NCBI GenBank assembly: GCA_018702955.1
Contig: JABJEK010000098.1
Location: 1-64,000 of the forward strand
From: Rhodospirillaceae bacterium
Lineage (GTDB): Bacteria; Pseudomonadota; Alphaproteobacteria; UBA6615
Length of the DNA: 64,000 nt
Reading direction: 5' to 3'
The position numbers and the translations under genes were made by a program. The notes beneath the pieces are model-generated. The model worked only from the letters and a program-made list of their open reading frames with translations. It did no database searches and had not been told where the DNA came from. Positions 37,460 through 45,686 of this stretch are shown piece by piece. Position 1 is the stretch's first letter; every line of letters starts with the position of its first letter.

Positions 37460-38571
37460 GCGAGAATATCGTCTGCGTCCGCGAGCGGCAGGTCCAGTGC
37501 CTCGGCCACCGCGCTGTGGGTCACCGAACCGCCCGCCACACTCAGGCCGCCGCGAAGCCCCGCATCGTCACGCAACGCCTGACGGTATCCCTTGTCGGCC
37601 AGCGCCAACGCATAGGGCAAGGTCGCGTTGTTGAGCGCGGCGGTCGAGGAGCGCGCCACCGCCGCCGGCATGTTCGTGACGCAGTAATGCACGACCTCGT
37701 CAACGATATAGGTGGGGTCGTCATGGGTGGTGGGCCGCGACGTCTCGAAACAACCACCCTGGTCAATGGCGATATCGACCAGCACCGCACCCCGGCGCAT
37801 CCGCCGGACCGTATCCGCCGTCAGCAGCTTCGGTGCCGTGGCACCCGGCACCAGGACCGCACCGATCACCAGATCGGACGCGAGCGCAAGCCGCTCGACC
37901 GCATCGACCGTCGAATAGATCGTGTTGAGGGTGGGGCCGAACTGCATGTCCAGTTCGCGCAGCCGGTCGAGAGACCGATCGAGCACCGTGACTTTCGCCT
38001 CCATGCCCATCGCCATGCGCACCGCGTTGGTGCCGGACACGCCGCCGCCGATAACCAGCACGTCGGCCGCCTCAACGCCGGGCACGCCGCCCATCAGCAC
38101 GCCTCGGCCACCGGCTTCCTTTTCCAGATAATGCGCGCCGACCTGGATCGACATTCGTCCCGCCACCTCGCTCATCGGCGCCAGCAGCGGCAACCCGCCA
38201 CTGCGGTCGGTTACGGTCTCGTAGGCGATGGCAACGGCGCCCGCGTCGATCAGGGCCTGGGTCACCTCGCGTTCGGCGGCGAGATGCAGATAGGTGAACA
38301 GGATCTGGCCGTCGCGCAGCAGGCCGAATTCCTCATGCTGCGGCTCCTTGACCTTGACGATCATCTCCGCCGCGGCAAACACTGCCGCCGCGTCCGGCGC
38401 GATTTGCGCCCCCGCGCCCTCATAATCCTCGTCGGCGAAGTTGGCACCCAGCCCCGCTTCGGTCTCGACCACCACCTGATGGCCATGATGTACCAGGTCG
38501 CGCACCGACGCCGGTGTCAGGCCCACCCGGTATTCCCGATTCTTGATTTCTCGCGGCACGCCGATCAGCAT
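37456..38571 (-). CDS. ald: Alanine dehydrogenase
   Basis: NAD-dependent enzyme interconverting alanine with pyruvate and ammonia, 371 residues. The N-terminus [21 protein letters not shown] is the AlaDH/PNT signature; [10 protein letters not shown] carries a catalytic lysine region; the Rossmann loop is [20 protein letters not shown]. Length fits the single-domain Ald type rather than transhydrogenase alpha. It converges on phoB with a 4-bp overlap of the stop codons and is divergent from the YejA-like gene. Confidence 0.96.
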   Translation of the reverse strand: MLIGVPREIKNREYRVGLTPASVRDLVHHGHQVVVETEAGLGANFADEDYEGAGAQIAPDAAAVFAAAEMIVKVKEPQHEEFGLLRDGQILFTYLHLAAEREVTQALIDAGAVAIAYETVTDRSGGLPLLAPMSEVAGRMSIQVGAHYLEKEAGGRGVLMGGVPGVEAADVLVIGGGVSGTNAVRMAMGMEAKVTVLDRSLDRLRELDMQFGPTLNTIYSTVDAVERLALASDLVIGAVLVPGATAPKLLTADTVRRMRRGAVLVDIAIDQGGCFETSRPTTHDDPTYIVDEVVHYCVTNMPAAVARSSTAALNNATLPYALALADKGYRQALRDDAGLRGGLSVAGGSVTHSAVAEALDLPLADADDILA

Positions 38572-38678
38572 CTTCGTATCCCATCACATCTGTTTTTGGG
38601 TCGGTCGCAATTTCGACTCATGTTCAACAGTATATTCGCGATGTACGTCCAACATCCCCAGTAAAGATCGCTTGAGCC

Positions 38679-40499
38679 ATGCGCCAGACCACATGCCGAC
38701 ATTCCGCATTCCGCCTGTTCATGGCGGCATTTTTCATGTTGGCCGGGTCAGCGTCGGTAACGGCCGCATCCGAAAATGCCATCGCCATGCTGGGGACGAC
38801 GAAATACGCCGCCGATTTCAGCCACTTCGATTATGTGAACCCGGACGCGCCGAAGGGTGGCAGCCTGCGCCTGCACGCGATCGGCAGCTTTGATTCCCTC
38901 AACCCCTACATCGTCAAGGGCAAGCCGGCGGCGGGGCTTCACCACGGCTTCGGGATTTACTTCGAGACCCTGGCCAAACGCAGCCGCGACGAGCCGTTCT
39001 CACTTTACGGCCTTCTCGCCGAGACCATCGAGACGCCGCCCGACCGCGCCTGGGTCGAGTTCACCCTGCGCGCCGAAGCACAATTTTCGGACGGCAGTCC
39101 CGTCACGGTCGACGACGTTATCTTCAGTTGGGAGACCCTCAAGGCAAAGGGCAGCCCCAATGCCCGTGCGACATGGGCGCGCGTGGTCAAGGCTGCGGAG
39201 ACCGCCCCCCGCCGCGTGAGGTTCACCTTCGTCGATAATCGCGACCGTGAGCTGCCGATGTTGATCGCCGGTTTCATGCCAATCCTGTCCAAGGCCTGGT
39301 GGCAGGGCCGCACCTTCGACGCGACCACGCTGGAGCCGCCCCTGGCGAGCGGGCCCTATACGATCCAATCAGTCGATCCGGGCCGGGGTCTTTCGTTCGC
39401 ACGCAACCCGGACTACTGGGGTGCCGGTCTGGCGGTGAACCGGGGGCAATATAATTTCGATGATATCCGGTTCGACTATTTCCGCGATTCCGCGGTCGCG
39501 CTCGAGGCCTTCAAGGCCGGCGACTATGATTTTCGCTTCGAGGGCGATGCCGCGCGCTGGGCCACCCAATACGATATTCCCGCCGCCCAGACCGGCGCGG
39601 TCGAACTGGACGTGCTGCACACGGGCCTCCCGTCGGGGCTCAGCGCGCTGGCCTTCAATTTGCGGCGAAAGAAATTCTCCGACGTGCGGGTCCGCGAGGC
39701 GCTGTCCCTCGCCTTCGATTTCGAATGGCTCAACAAGACGCTTCTGCACGGCGGCTACACGCGCACCCGGAGCATGTTCTCCGGCTCCGACATGGCGCCG
39801 GACAACCCACCCCTGGGCGCGGAACTGGCCCTGCTCGACCCGTGGCGCGGCAAGGTCCCCGACGCCGTGTTCGGCCCCCCTTATGCGCCGCCGGCGACCA
39901 ATGGCTCGGGCCGACCCCGGGCCAACCTCAAGCGCGCCGCCGAACTCCTCTCGGCGGCCGGATGGCGGGTCGAGAACGACGCCCGCGTCGACGAAGCCGG
40001 CAACACTTTCCGAATCGAGATCACCATTCGCCGGCCCTCCAACGAACGCATCGCGCTCGCCTATGGGCGCAACCTGAAGCGTCTCGGGGTTGCCACATCT
40101 GTTCGGCTGGTCGAGTCCGCGCAGTTCCAGGGCCTGATCGATTCTTATGATTTCGACATGGTCTTCGGTTTCTGGGGTGTCACCCTGTCGCCGGGCAACG
40201 AGCAGCAGAATTACTGGAGCGCACAGACCGCCGGGCAGCCCGGCGGGCGGAACTGGGCGGGCGTCGCGGACCCGGCTGTCGACGCGATGATTACCGCCCT
40301 GGGGGAGGCGCGTGATCGCGCGGAGCTCGTGGCCGCGGCGCGCGCGCTGGACCGGATCTTGATGTGGAACCATTATGTGATGCCGCTCTATCACGACGCG
40401 GGCCAGCGCATCGCCTACTGGACGCGGATCGGGCGCCCGGAGACGGTCCCCGTCTATGGCTTGCGGCTCGAGACGCTTTGGGCGCGGCCGGGAAAATAA
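38679..40499 (+). CDS. Extracellular solute-binding protein, family 5 (YejA-like)
   Basis: A 606-residue periplasmic binding protein with a signal peptide (cleavage around ASVTAAS). The segment HFDYVNPDAPKGGSLRLHAI and the GIYFETLAKRSRDEP block are typical of YejA/oligopeptide-binding proteins (SBP_bac_5). In E. coli YejA works with YejBEF to import peptides such as microcin C, but no permease or ATPase genes lie next to it here, so it may pair with a transporter elsewhere. The substrate is uncertain. Confidence 0.88.
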   Translation: MRQTTCRHSAFRLFMAAFFMLAGSASVTAASENAIAMLGTTKYAADFSHFDYVNPDAPKGGSLRLHAIGSFDSLNPYIVKGKPAAGLHHGFGIYFETLAKRSRDEPFSLYGLLAETIETPPDRAWVEFTLRAEAQFSDGSPVTVDDVIFSWETLKAKGSPNARATWARVVKAAETAPRRVRFTFVDNRDRELPMLIAGFMPILSKAWWQGRTFDATTLEPPLASGPYTIQSVDPGRGLSFARNPDYWGAGLAVNRGQYNFDDIRFDYFRDSAVALEAFKAGDYDFRFEGDAARWATQYDIPAAQTGAVELDVLHTGLPSGLSALAFNLRRKKFSDVRVREALSLAFDFEWLNKTLLHGGYTRTRSMFSGSDMAPDNPPLGAELALLDPWRGKVPDAVFGPPYAPPATNGSGRPRANLKRAAELLSAAGWRVENDARVDEAGNTFRIEITIRRPSNERIALAYGRNLKRLGVATSVRLVESAQFQGLIDSYDFDMVFGFWGVTLSPGNEQQNYWSAQTAGQPGGRNWAGVADPAVDAMITALGEARDRAELVAAARALDRILMWNHYVMPLYHDAGQRIAYWTRIGRPETVPVYGLRLETLWARPGK

Positions 40500-40503
40500 A
40501 CCC

Positions 40504-41292
40504 TTAGAGCCAGAGCGCGACCAGGGCCATGACCGCGAGGCCCGCCGTCAGCGCGCCGAGTTTCGTCCCGCTACGGTCGTTCGACCGGAATTCCGGCCCG
40601 ATGATTTCCAGGGTCGCCACATAGACGAAGGTTGCGGCGGCAAACGCATCGAATACCGCCTCGCTGACCCGCGCCGCATCCCCGTCGAGGACCTCCTGCA
40701 GGCCGGTACCAAGGATGATGCCGATCGGCGTCATCAGTGCGAAAACAAACAACAGACTCCACACGGACCTCGCAGAACCTGATTCACCGGCAGGCATACG
40801 CAGCAAACCCGACGTCAGCGCGAAGGCAGCACTTCCCTTGTGGGCGACGACCGCCATCAACAGCACGATCGAATTCGCGGCTGAATCCTCGGCCCCCAAT
40901 GCGGCCCCTGCCAGGATCGAGTGAAATGACAGGACGACGAGCAGGATCATCGCCGATGTCCCACTCGCTTCGGACGCCCCATCATGGGCACGCGCCTGGA
41001 TGCGATGGCCCAGCCGGTCCACCGCGAGCACGGCGATCAGACCAAGTGCGGCAATGCCGAAGGGTACGGGATAGTCGAGATTGGGATACAGGCGCGCGAA
41101 CAGGTCGACCGAGTCTGGCAGGACATGAATCAGCCCGGCGCCGAGAAAGACTCCCGCACCGAACAGGGAGCCCAGCGCGAACAGCTTATCGGCATGACGG
41201 GATTGCCGTGTCCGAACCGCCGCCAACCCGCCGAGAAGGGCGGTCAGCAGAATGAGCAGAATGGCGATGGCCTTGATCGCGAGCAGGCTCAT
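40504..41292 (-). CDS. ZIP-family divalent metal transporter
   Basis: A 262-residue membrane protein with about eight hydrophobic segments. The ZIP metal-site helices are VVLSFHSILAGAALGAE (TM4-like, SFHS) and MAVVAHKGSAAFALTSG (TM5-like, AHK); in ZIP transporters these His residues line the metal path. A variable loop after TM3 is short and not strongly His-rich. It probably takes up zinc or another divalent metal. Tail-to-tail with the YejA-like gene, only 4 bp apart. Confidence 0.85.
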   Translation of the reverse strand: MSLLAIKAIAILLILLTALLGGLAAVRTRQSRHADKLFALGSLFGAGVFLGAGLIHVLPDSVDLFARLYPNLDYPVPFGIAALGLIAVLAVDRLGHRIQARAHDGASEASGTSAMILLVVLSFHSILAGAALGAEDSAANSIVLLMAVVAHKGSAAFALTSGLLRMPAGESGSARSVWSLLFVFALMTPIGIILGTGLQEVLDGDAARVSEAVFDAFAAATFVYVATLEIIGPEFRSNDRSGTKLGALTAGLAVMALVALWL

Positions 41293-41323
41293 GTCTTAAG
41301 GCTCCCGTTTGTTGCCTCGCACC

Positions 41324-42334
41324 CTATCCCGCGAGGTGCGCCGCCACCAGTTCGCCGAGATTGACCTGCGGTCGCGGGCCGACATGGTCGATCACTTCCG
41401 CGGCCGTGATGGCGCCAATCCGCGCGCAGGTCGCCAGGTCACGCCCCCGGGTCAGGCCATACAGAAATCCCGCGGCAAACTGATCCCCGGCGCCCGTCGT
41501 ATCGACCACCTGCGCCACCGGGGCGGCATCAACAACATGAACCTCGTCACCCGACACGACCACGACACCCTTTTCCGATCGCGTGAGTGCTGCAATGCGA
41601 CAATCGTCACGGACATGCTGAAGTGCGGCATCAAAATCCGTGACCTCGTAGAGGGACATGATCTCGTCTTCATTGGCGAAAAGGACATCGACATGGTCTC
41701 GAATGAAACTGCGGAATGAATCCCTGTGCCGGTCGACACAGAAGGGGTCCGACAGGCTGAGTGAGACCAGCCGATTATTCACGGCGGCAAGTGATGCTGC
41801 CTTGAGGAAAGCCGCCTTCGCCTCGTCCCGGTCCCAGAGATAACCCTCGAGATAAGTCACCTGCGCGCGGGCAATCATGTCGGCGTCGATATCATCGGGG
41901 TCCAGGTTAACGCTGGCGCCGAGGAACGTGTTCATGGTGCGCTGGGCATCCGGCGTGATCAGGATCAGACAGCGGGCCGTCGGCGGGCCGTCGGTCGCGG
42001 CCGGGGTCGCAAACTCCGCGCCGACCGCGCGGATGTCATGCGCAAAAATGTCGCCGAGCTGGTCATCGCGAACCTTGCCGATGAATGCGCATTCCGCACC
42101 CAGCGAGGCGAGGCCAGCAGCGGTATTGCCCGCGGATCCACCCGATGTCTCCACCCCCTGGGGCATCGCCGCATACAGCGCCTCGGCCTGATCGGCATCG
42201 ATCAGGGCCATGGTGCCCTTCACCATCCCGTGCTGCTCGATCACGGCATCATCGGTCTGGGCCAGCACATCGACAATCGCGTTGCCGACGCAGACAACAT
42301 CGAGCGCGCGGTCGGCGGCAGTGGAATCGGTCAT
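41324..42334 (-). CDS. PfkB-family carbohydrate/adenosine kinase
   Basis: A ribokinase-fold kinase of 336 residues. Signature 1 is seen as SGGSAGNTAAGLASLGAE and signature 2 as VVDTTGAGDQFAAGFLYGL with the catalytic Asp in GAGD. The N-terminal VVCVGNAIVDVLAQTDDAVIE and overall layout resemble bacterial adenosine-kinase-like PfkB proteins; the exact sugar or nucleoside cannot be fixed. I chose ATG 42334; an upstream extension to 42427 has no homology. It is divergent from the EI24 gene. Confidence 0.88.
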   Translation of the reverse strand: MTDSTAADRALDVVCVGNAIVDVLAQTDDAVIEQHGMVKGTMALIDADQAEALYAAMPQGVETSGGSAGNTAAGLASLGAECAFIGKVRDDQLGDIFAHDIRAVGAEFATPAATDGPPTARCLILITPDAQRTMNTFLGASVNLDPDDIDADMIARAQVTYLEGYLWDRDEAKAAFLKAASLAAVNNRLVSLSLSDPFCVDRHRDSFRSFIRDHVDVLFANEDEIMSLYEVTDFDAALQHVRDDCRIAALTRSEKGVVVVSGDEVHVVDAAPVAQVVDTTGAGDQFAAGFLYGLTRGRDLATCARIGAITAAEVIDHVGPRPQVNLGELVAAHLAG

Positions 42335-42484
42335 GGGAACTCCGGGACAAATTGAGGGACAGGATGGGTCGGGGACAAGGCGCGCGAGTATAGCGGTGCC
42401 AGATGCTCTGGCAATCCACGGGGCCACCGGTTTTCAAGCTTTTCGAATGGTGTTCGGCGGCGCGAAACGGTAAGACAAAGAACC

Positions 42485-43180
42485 ATGATTTCAGCATTCT
42501 TCAAGGCGCTCGGAGATCTCGGAGACCCGCGCATGCGGTCGATTCTCTGGCAGACGGTCGGCCTCAGCATCATCACCGCCATGCTCCTGTGGGGCGGGCT
42601 GTCCTGGCTGTTGTCGAGCACCGAACTGATCGGCGACGTGCCCTTCGTTGGCGGATGGCTCGAGACTACGGTGGACTGGCTCGGTTCCGTTGCGGTGTTC
42701 GTCCTCGTGATCCTGCTGATGCCCGCCTTCCTTGGCCTGTATGCCAGTTTCTTCATCGAGGCTATCTGCCGGGCGGTCGAGGACCGGCACTATCCCCACC
42801 TTCAACCGCCGCGCAATCAATCGATCATGGAGGCCATCATTGTCGGCCTCAAATTCGGCGTGCTGCTGATCGTCTTTAACCTGTTGTTGCTGGTGTTCAT
42901 CTTCTTCCCGCCGATCTACGTCGTCGCCGGCTGGGCGGTGAACGGGCACTTGCTGGGCCGTGAATACCTGGAAATGGTCGGCTTTCGTCGCATGGACCCC
43001 CAACAATTGCGCGACTACCGGCTCAAAAAGCGCAGCCCCATCTTCATGTCCGGCCTGATGCTGGCGGTGATCGCCTCGATCCCGATCGTGAATTTGATCC
43101 TGCCCTTGTTCGGACCCGCCATGTTGTTGCACGTTTTCGAGGCAACCAGAGAATCTGAATCCACTAATATTGTTGTTTAA
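42485..43180 (+). CDS. EI24-domain (CysZ-like) membrane protein
   Basis: A 231-residue integral membrane protein with four to six hydrophobic segments (near 25-45, 65-90, 115-145, 200-220) and the EI24 family pattern, including YVVAGWAVNGHLLGREYLEMVGFRRM. E. coli CysZ of this fold imports sulfate, but no cys genes are near and the function of alphaproteobacterial members is not settled. It opens a run of envelope genes (bactofilin, microprotein, lipoprotein). Its stop codon lies inside a palindrome. Confidence 0.82.
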   Translation: MISAFFKALGDLGDPRMRSILWQTVGLSIITAMLLWGGLSWLLSSTELIGDVPFVGGWLETTVDWLGSVAVFVLVILLMPAFLGLYASFFIEAICRAVEDRHYPHLQPPRNQSIMEAIIVGLKFGVLLIVFNLLLLVFIFFPPIYVVAGWAVNGHLLGREYLEMVGFRRMDPQQLRDYRLKKRSPIFMSGLMLAVIASIPIVNLILPLFGPAMLLHVFEATRESESTNIVV

Positions 43181-43195
43181 CAATGTGTTAAACAA
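43173..43195. promoter_or_regulatory. AT-rich palindrome with TTAA-N7-TTAA (CtrA-like box)
   Basis: TTGTTTAACA-ATG-TGTTAAACAA is a 10-bp perfect inverted repeat with a 3-base centre. It contains TTAACAATGTGTTAA (43177..43191), an exact fit to the CtrA consensus TTAA-N7-TTAA. It lies about 125 bp before the bactofilin ATG and overlaps the EI24 stop. No T run follows, so it is not a classic terminator. GANTC sites occur at 43151, 43157, 43239, 43268 and 43288. Confidence 0.6.
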
Positions 43196-43317
43196 TATTG
43201 TGGACAATTTGCTCTAAACGCGCTATCCAAGCACCTGAGAGTCGATATATTCTCGGGTGTGGGTGTCGAATCCCGTGCCCGATTGGCGATTCTGGGGTCA
43301 AAACGGGGGGCGCAACC

Positions 43318-43815
43318 ATGAGCGCAGAAGCCGAAGACACCGACAAGGATGCGGGTGATAGCGCCGACAGTAACACTGGCGAGCGGCCGGAACTCGATCT
43401 GAGCTTCCTCGACCGTCAGCCGGCGCGGGCAACCGATATTCCGAATCTCGGGGACCATCTTGAGCGCACCGAAGACAGCGAACCACGCCGACCATCGGAA
43501 AACAAAACACTGACGGTCGGCCGCGACATCTCGCTCAAGGGCGACATCACCGAATGTGATTCCCTGATCGTCGAGGGGCGGATAGAGGCCAATCTGGACA
43601 GCGCCCGGGCCCTGGAAGTCTCTCGTGGCGGCCGTTTCGACGGCAGCGCCAAAGTCGAAACCGCCATCATCAGCGGCCGTTTCGACGGTGACCTCAAAGT
43701 GACGCGCGCGCTACGCATCACCGCATCGGGAAAAGTAACCGGTACGGTGTCCTACGGGCGCCTCGAAATCGAGAATGGCGGAGAAATGGACGGCGATGTT
43801 TCGATTCATCAGTAG
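43318..43815 (+). CDS. Bactofilin (BacA-like cytoskeletal protein)
   Basis: A 165-residue protein with a polar, acidic N-terminal tail (about 1-60) followed by a bactofilin beta-helix domain (about 60-163): TLTVGRDISLKGDITECDSL, VEGRIEAN, GRFDGSAKVETAIISGRFDG and the repeating G-x-V/I pattern. Bactofilins polymerise without nucleotide and organise cell-wall enzymes, stalks or poles in alphaproteobacteria. ATG 43318 follows a GGGGGG-rich stretch; upstream frame residues are not homologous. Downstream it overlaps a microprotein gene. Confidence 0.92.
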   Translation: MSAEAEDTDKDAGDSADSNTGERPELDLSFLDRQPARATDIPNLGDHLERTEDSEPRRPSENKTLTVGRDISLKGDITECDSLIVEGRIEANLDSARALEVSRGGRFDGSAKVETAIISGRFDGDLKVTRALRITASGKVTGTVSYGRLEIENGGEMDGDVSIHQ

Positions 43816-43924
43816 GCTGACCGACACTAACGGCGGACAAACGGCCGACGGCCCATCGCGCGTGGCCATCCTGTCCGCAGCCGGCATCACCCTCGTGGTG
43901 ACGATCTTCTTCTTCTCGGCCTGA
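43796..43924 (+). CDS. Small single-pass membrane protein, 42 residues
   Basis: An unrecognised small reading frame that begins inside the last 20 bp of the bactofilin gene in another frame and ends 4 bp before the lipoprotein start. The protein starts MFRFISRLTDTNGG and ends in a hydrophobic helix (about residues 23-41, VAILSAAGITLVVTIFFFSA) with a basic N-terminal part, as expected for an inner-membrane microprotein with N-in topology. A weak GGA ribosome site lies about 8 bp upstream. Support is position in a tight operon plus composition only. Confidence 0.55.
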   Translation: MFRFISRLTDTNGGQTADGPSRVAILSAAGITLVVTIFFFSA

Positions 43925-43928
43925 ATTC

Positions 43929-44360
43929 ATGACCCTTCGCGGCGCCTTCACGCTGGCCGCGCTGCTGGCACTCACCGCATGCTCCGGTGCATTCGTGCCC
44001 GCCCCCGCCGAGCGACAAACCACAACCACGCCGCCGCCAGCCCGCACGGCGCCGGCGATTGCCCGTACGGCCCCCGCGAACCGCACACCAGAAGCACCAA
44101 AACCCCGGATTTCCGACCTTATCGGCCAGGAAACGGCACAGATCGACGCTCAGATCGGCGCGCCCGACCTGATCCGCAGCGAAGGCGACGGCGAGCTCCG
44201 GATCTACCGCAACACGGCTTGCGTCGTGCATGTCTTCGCCTACCCGCGTGGCCCCGATGGCGCGGTCCGCCAGGCGACCCATATCGAAGCGCGCACGCCC
44301 GATGGCCAGATTGTCGGTGCGGACGCCGACGCGTGTCTGGCGCGTTTCACGAGAAGCTGA
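43929..44360 (+). CDS. Putative lipoprotein of unknown function
   Basis: A 143-residue protein with a lipoprotein signal: hydrophobic LAALLALTAC with lipobox L-T-A-C and lipidation Cys 18. A Pro/Thr/Ala-rich linker (about 23-60) leads to a small C-terminal domain (about 62-143) that begins ISDLIGQETAQIDAQIGAPD and contains RIYRNTACVVHVFAYP. That layout resembles small outer-membrane-associated lipoproteins, but I do not recognise a named family. It is 4 bp downstream of the microprotein and converges on nth. Confidence 0.75.
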   Translation: MTLRGAFTLAALLALTACSGAFVPAPAERQTTTTPPPARTAPAIARTAPANRTPEAPKPRISDLIGQETAQIDAQIGAPDLIRSEGDGELRIYRNTACVVHVFAYPRGPDGAVRQATHIEARTPDGQIVGADADACLARFTRS

Positions 44361-44387
44361 GATACCCGACCGGGCACGCCGCGCCTG

Positions 44388-45032
44388 TTAAGCCGTGACC
44401 TTCGCCTTGTAGTGGCACAGATCCTCGACCGCGCACGACATGCAGTCGGGCTTGCGCGCCTTGCACACATAGCGCCCGTGCAAGATCAACCAGTGATGGG
44501 CGTGGCGCATATACTCCGCCGGCACCCGCTTCATCAGCGCATCCTCGACCTTGCGAACATCCTTGCCGGGCGCCAGGCCGGTGCGGTTCGAGAGCCTGAA
44601 GATATGCGTATCGACAGCCATTGTCGGCTCGCCGAACGCTGTGTTGAGCACCACATTCGCGGTCTTCCGGCCGACCCCGGGCAACGCCTCCAGGGCCGCG
44701 CGGTCCGCCGGGACCCCGCCGCCATGTTCGGCGATCAACTGCGCGCTCAACGCGATCACGTTCTTTGCCTTGTTCCGGAACAGGCCGATCGTGCGGATGT
44801 GGCCGATCAACGCGTCTTCACCCAACGCCACCATCTTCGCCGGGGTATCGACCCTCGCGAACAGTTCGGCCGTTGCCTTGTTCACACCGACGTCTGTGGC
44901 CTGGGCCGACATCACGACGGCGACGAGCAGGGTGTACACATTCGTGTATTCCAGTTCGGTGGTCGGATGAGGGTTCGCGGCCGACAGGCGGGCGAAGAAC
45001 TCCTCGATCTCATCTTTGGTCATGCGGGCCAT
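44388..45032 (-). CDS. nth: Endonuclease III
   Basis: DNA glycosylase/AP lyase that removes oxidised pyrimidines. The 214-residue form has the helix-hairpin-helix LPGVGRKTANVVL with the catalytic lysine, VDTHIFRLSNR with the catalytic aspartate, and the 4Fe-4S ligands in C-x6-C-x2-C-x5-C spacing (CKARKPDCMSCAVEDLC). I chose ATG 45032; ATG 45023 is equally possible and a longer frame to 45125 is not supported by homology. It is divergent from the DUF2244 gene. Confidence 0.95.
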   Translation of the reverse strand: MARMTKDEIEEFFARLSAANPHPTTELEYTNVYTLLVAVVMSAQATDVGVNKATAELFARVDTPAKMVALGEDALIGHIRTIGLFRNKAKNVIALSAQLIAEHGGGVPADRAALEALPGVGRKTANVVLNTAFGEPTMAVDTHIFRLSNRTGLAPGKDVRKVEDALMKRVPAEYMRHAHHWLILHGRYVCKARKPDCMSCAVEDLCHYKAKVTA

Positions 45033-45187
45033 GACGGGGAAACTAGCCTGTTTCCTGTCGCGAGACAGCCACCGATCGCAGCGGGGATCGTCTACGGGGC
45101 GCACAGCTGTCACACGAGCGATCACAAAGCGGCGACTGCGACAAAGCGTAACTTTTCGCGGCCTTTCGCGCGGCCTAGACTTCGGCC

Positions 45188-45673
45188 ATGGATCACGCCC
45201 ACTCCGAACCGATCTTCGATGCCGTGCTCACCCCGCACCGTAGCCTGAGCCCGCAAGGGGTCCGGTATCTGCTGTTCGGAGTGGCCGGGATGCTGAGCCT
45301 GGTCGGCCTGTTTTTCGCGGCCCAGGGCGCGTGGCTGGTGCTGCCCTTCTTCGGGTGCGAAATCGCGTTGTTCTGGTGGGCGTTTCGCACCAATGCGCGC
45401 GATGGCCGACGGTTCGAGCATCTGCGCCTCACCCCCGACGCGCTGACCGTGGCGCGCGTACGCCCGTCGGGGCAGGCTCACGAGCATAAGTTCGCACCAC
45501 CCCACTGGCTGTCCGTTGAGCTATCGCCGCGCCCGGGGGGCGACAATGAATTGTGGCTGGCCAGCCATGGTCGCTCGCTGAAGGTGGGCGGGTTCCTGAC
45601 GCCCGAGGAACGCGGCGATCTGGCGAACGCGCTGCGGGCGGCCCTCAAGAAATTACGCGCGCCACAAAGTTAG
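45188..45673 (+). CDS. DUF2244-family membrane protein
   Basis: A 161-residue protein matching the DUF2244 layout: N-terminal FDAVLTPHRSLSPQGVRYLL, two hydrophobic segments (about 28-46 and 48-66), then a soluble C-terminal part with NARDGRRFEHLRLTPDALTV and WLSVELSPRPGGDNELWLAS. Function is unknown. In alphaproteobacteria it is often beside nth or cytochrome oxidase genes; here it is divergent from nth by about 150 bp and convergent with dapB. Confidence 0.82.
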   Translation: MDHAHSEPIFDAVLTPHRSLSPQGVRYLLFGVAGMLSLVGLFFAAQGAWLVLPFFGCEIALFWWAFRTNARDGRRFEHLRLTPDALTVARVRPSGQAHEHKFAPPHWLSVELSPRPGGDNELWLASHGRSLKVGGFLTPEERGDLANALRAALKKLRAPQS

Positions 45674-45686
45674 ACCGGGGCCGCGT

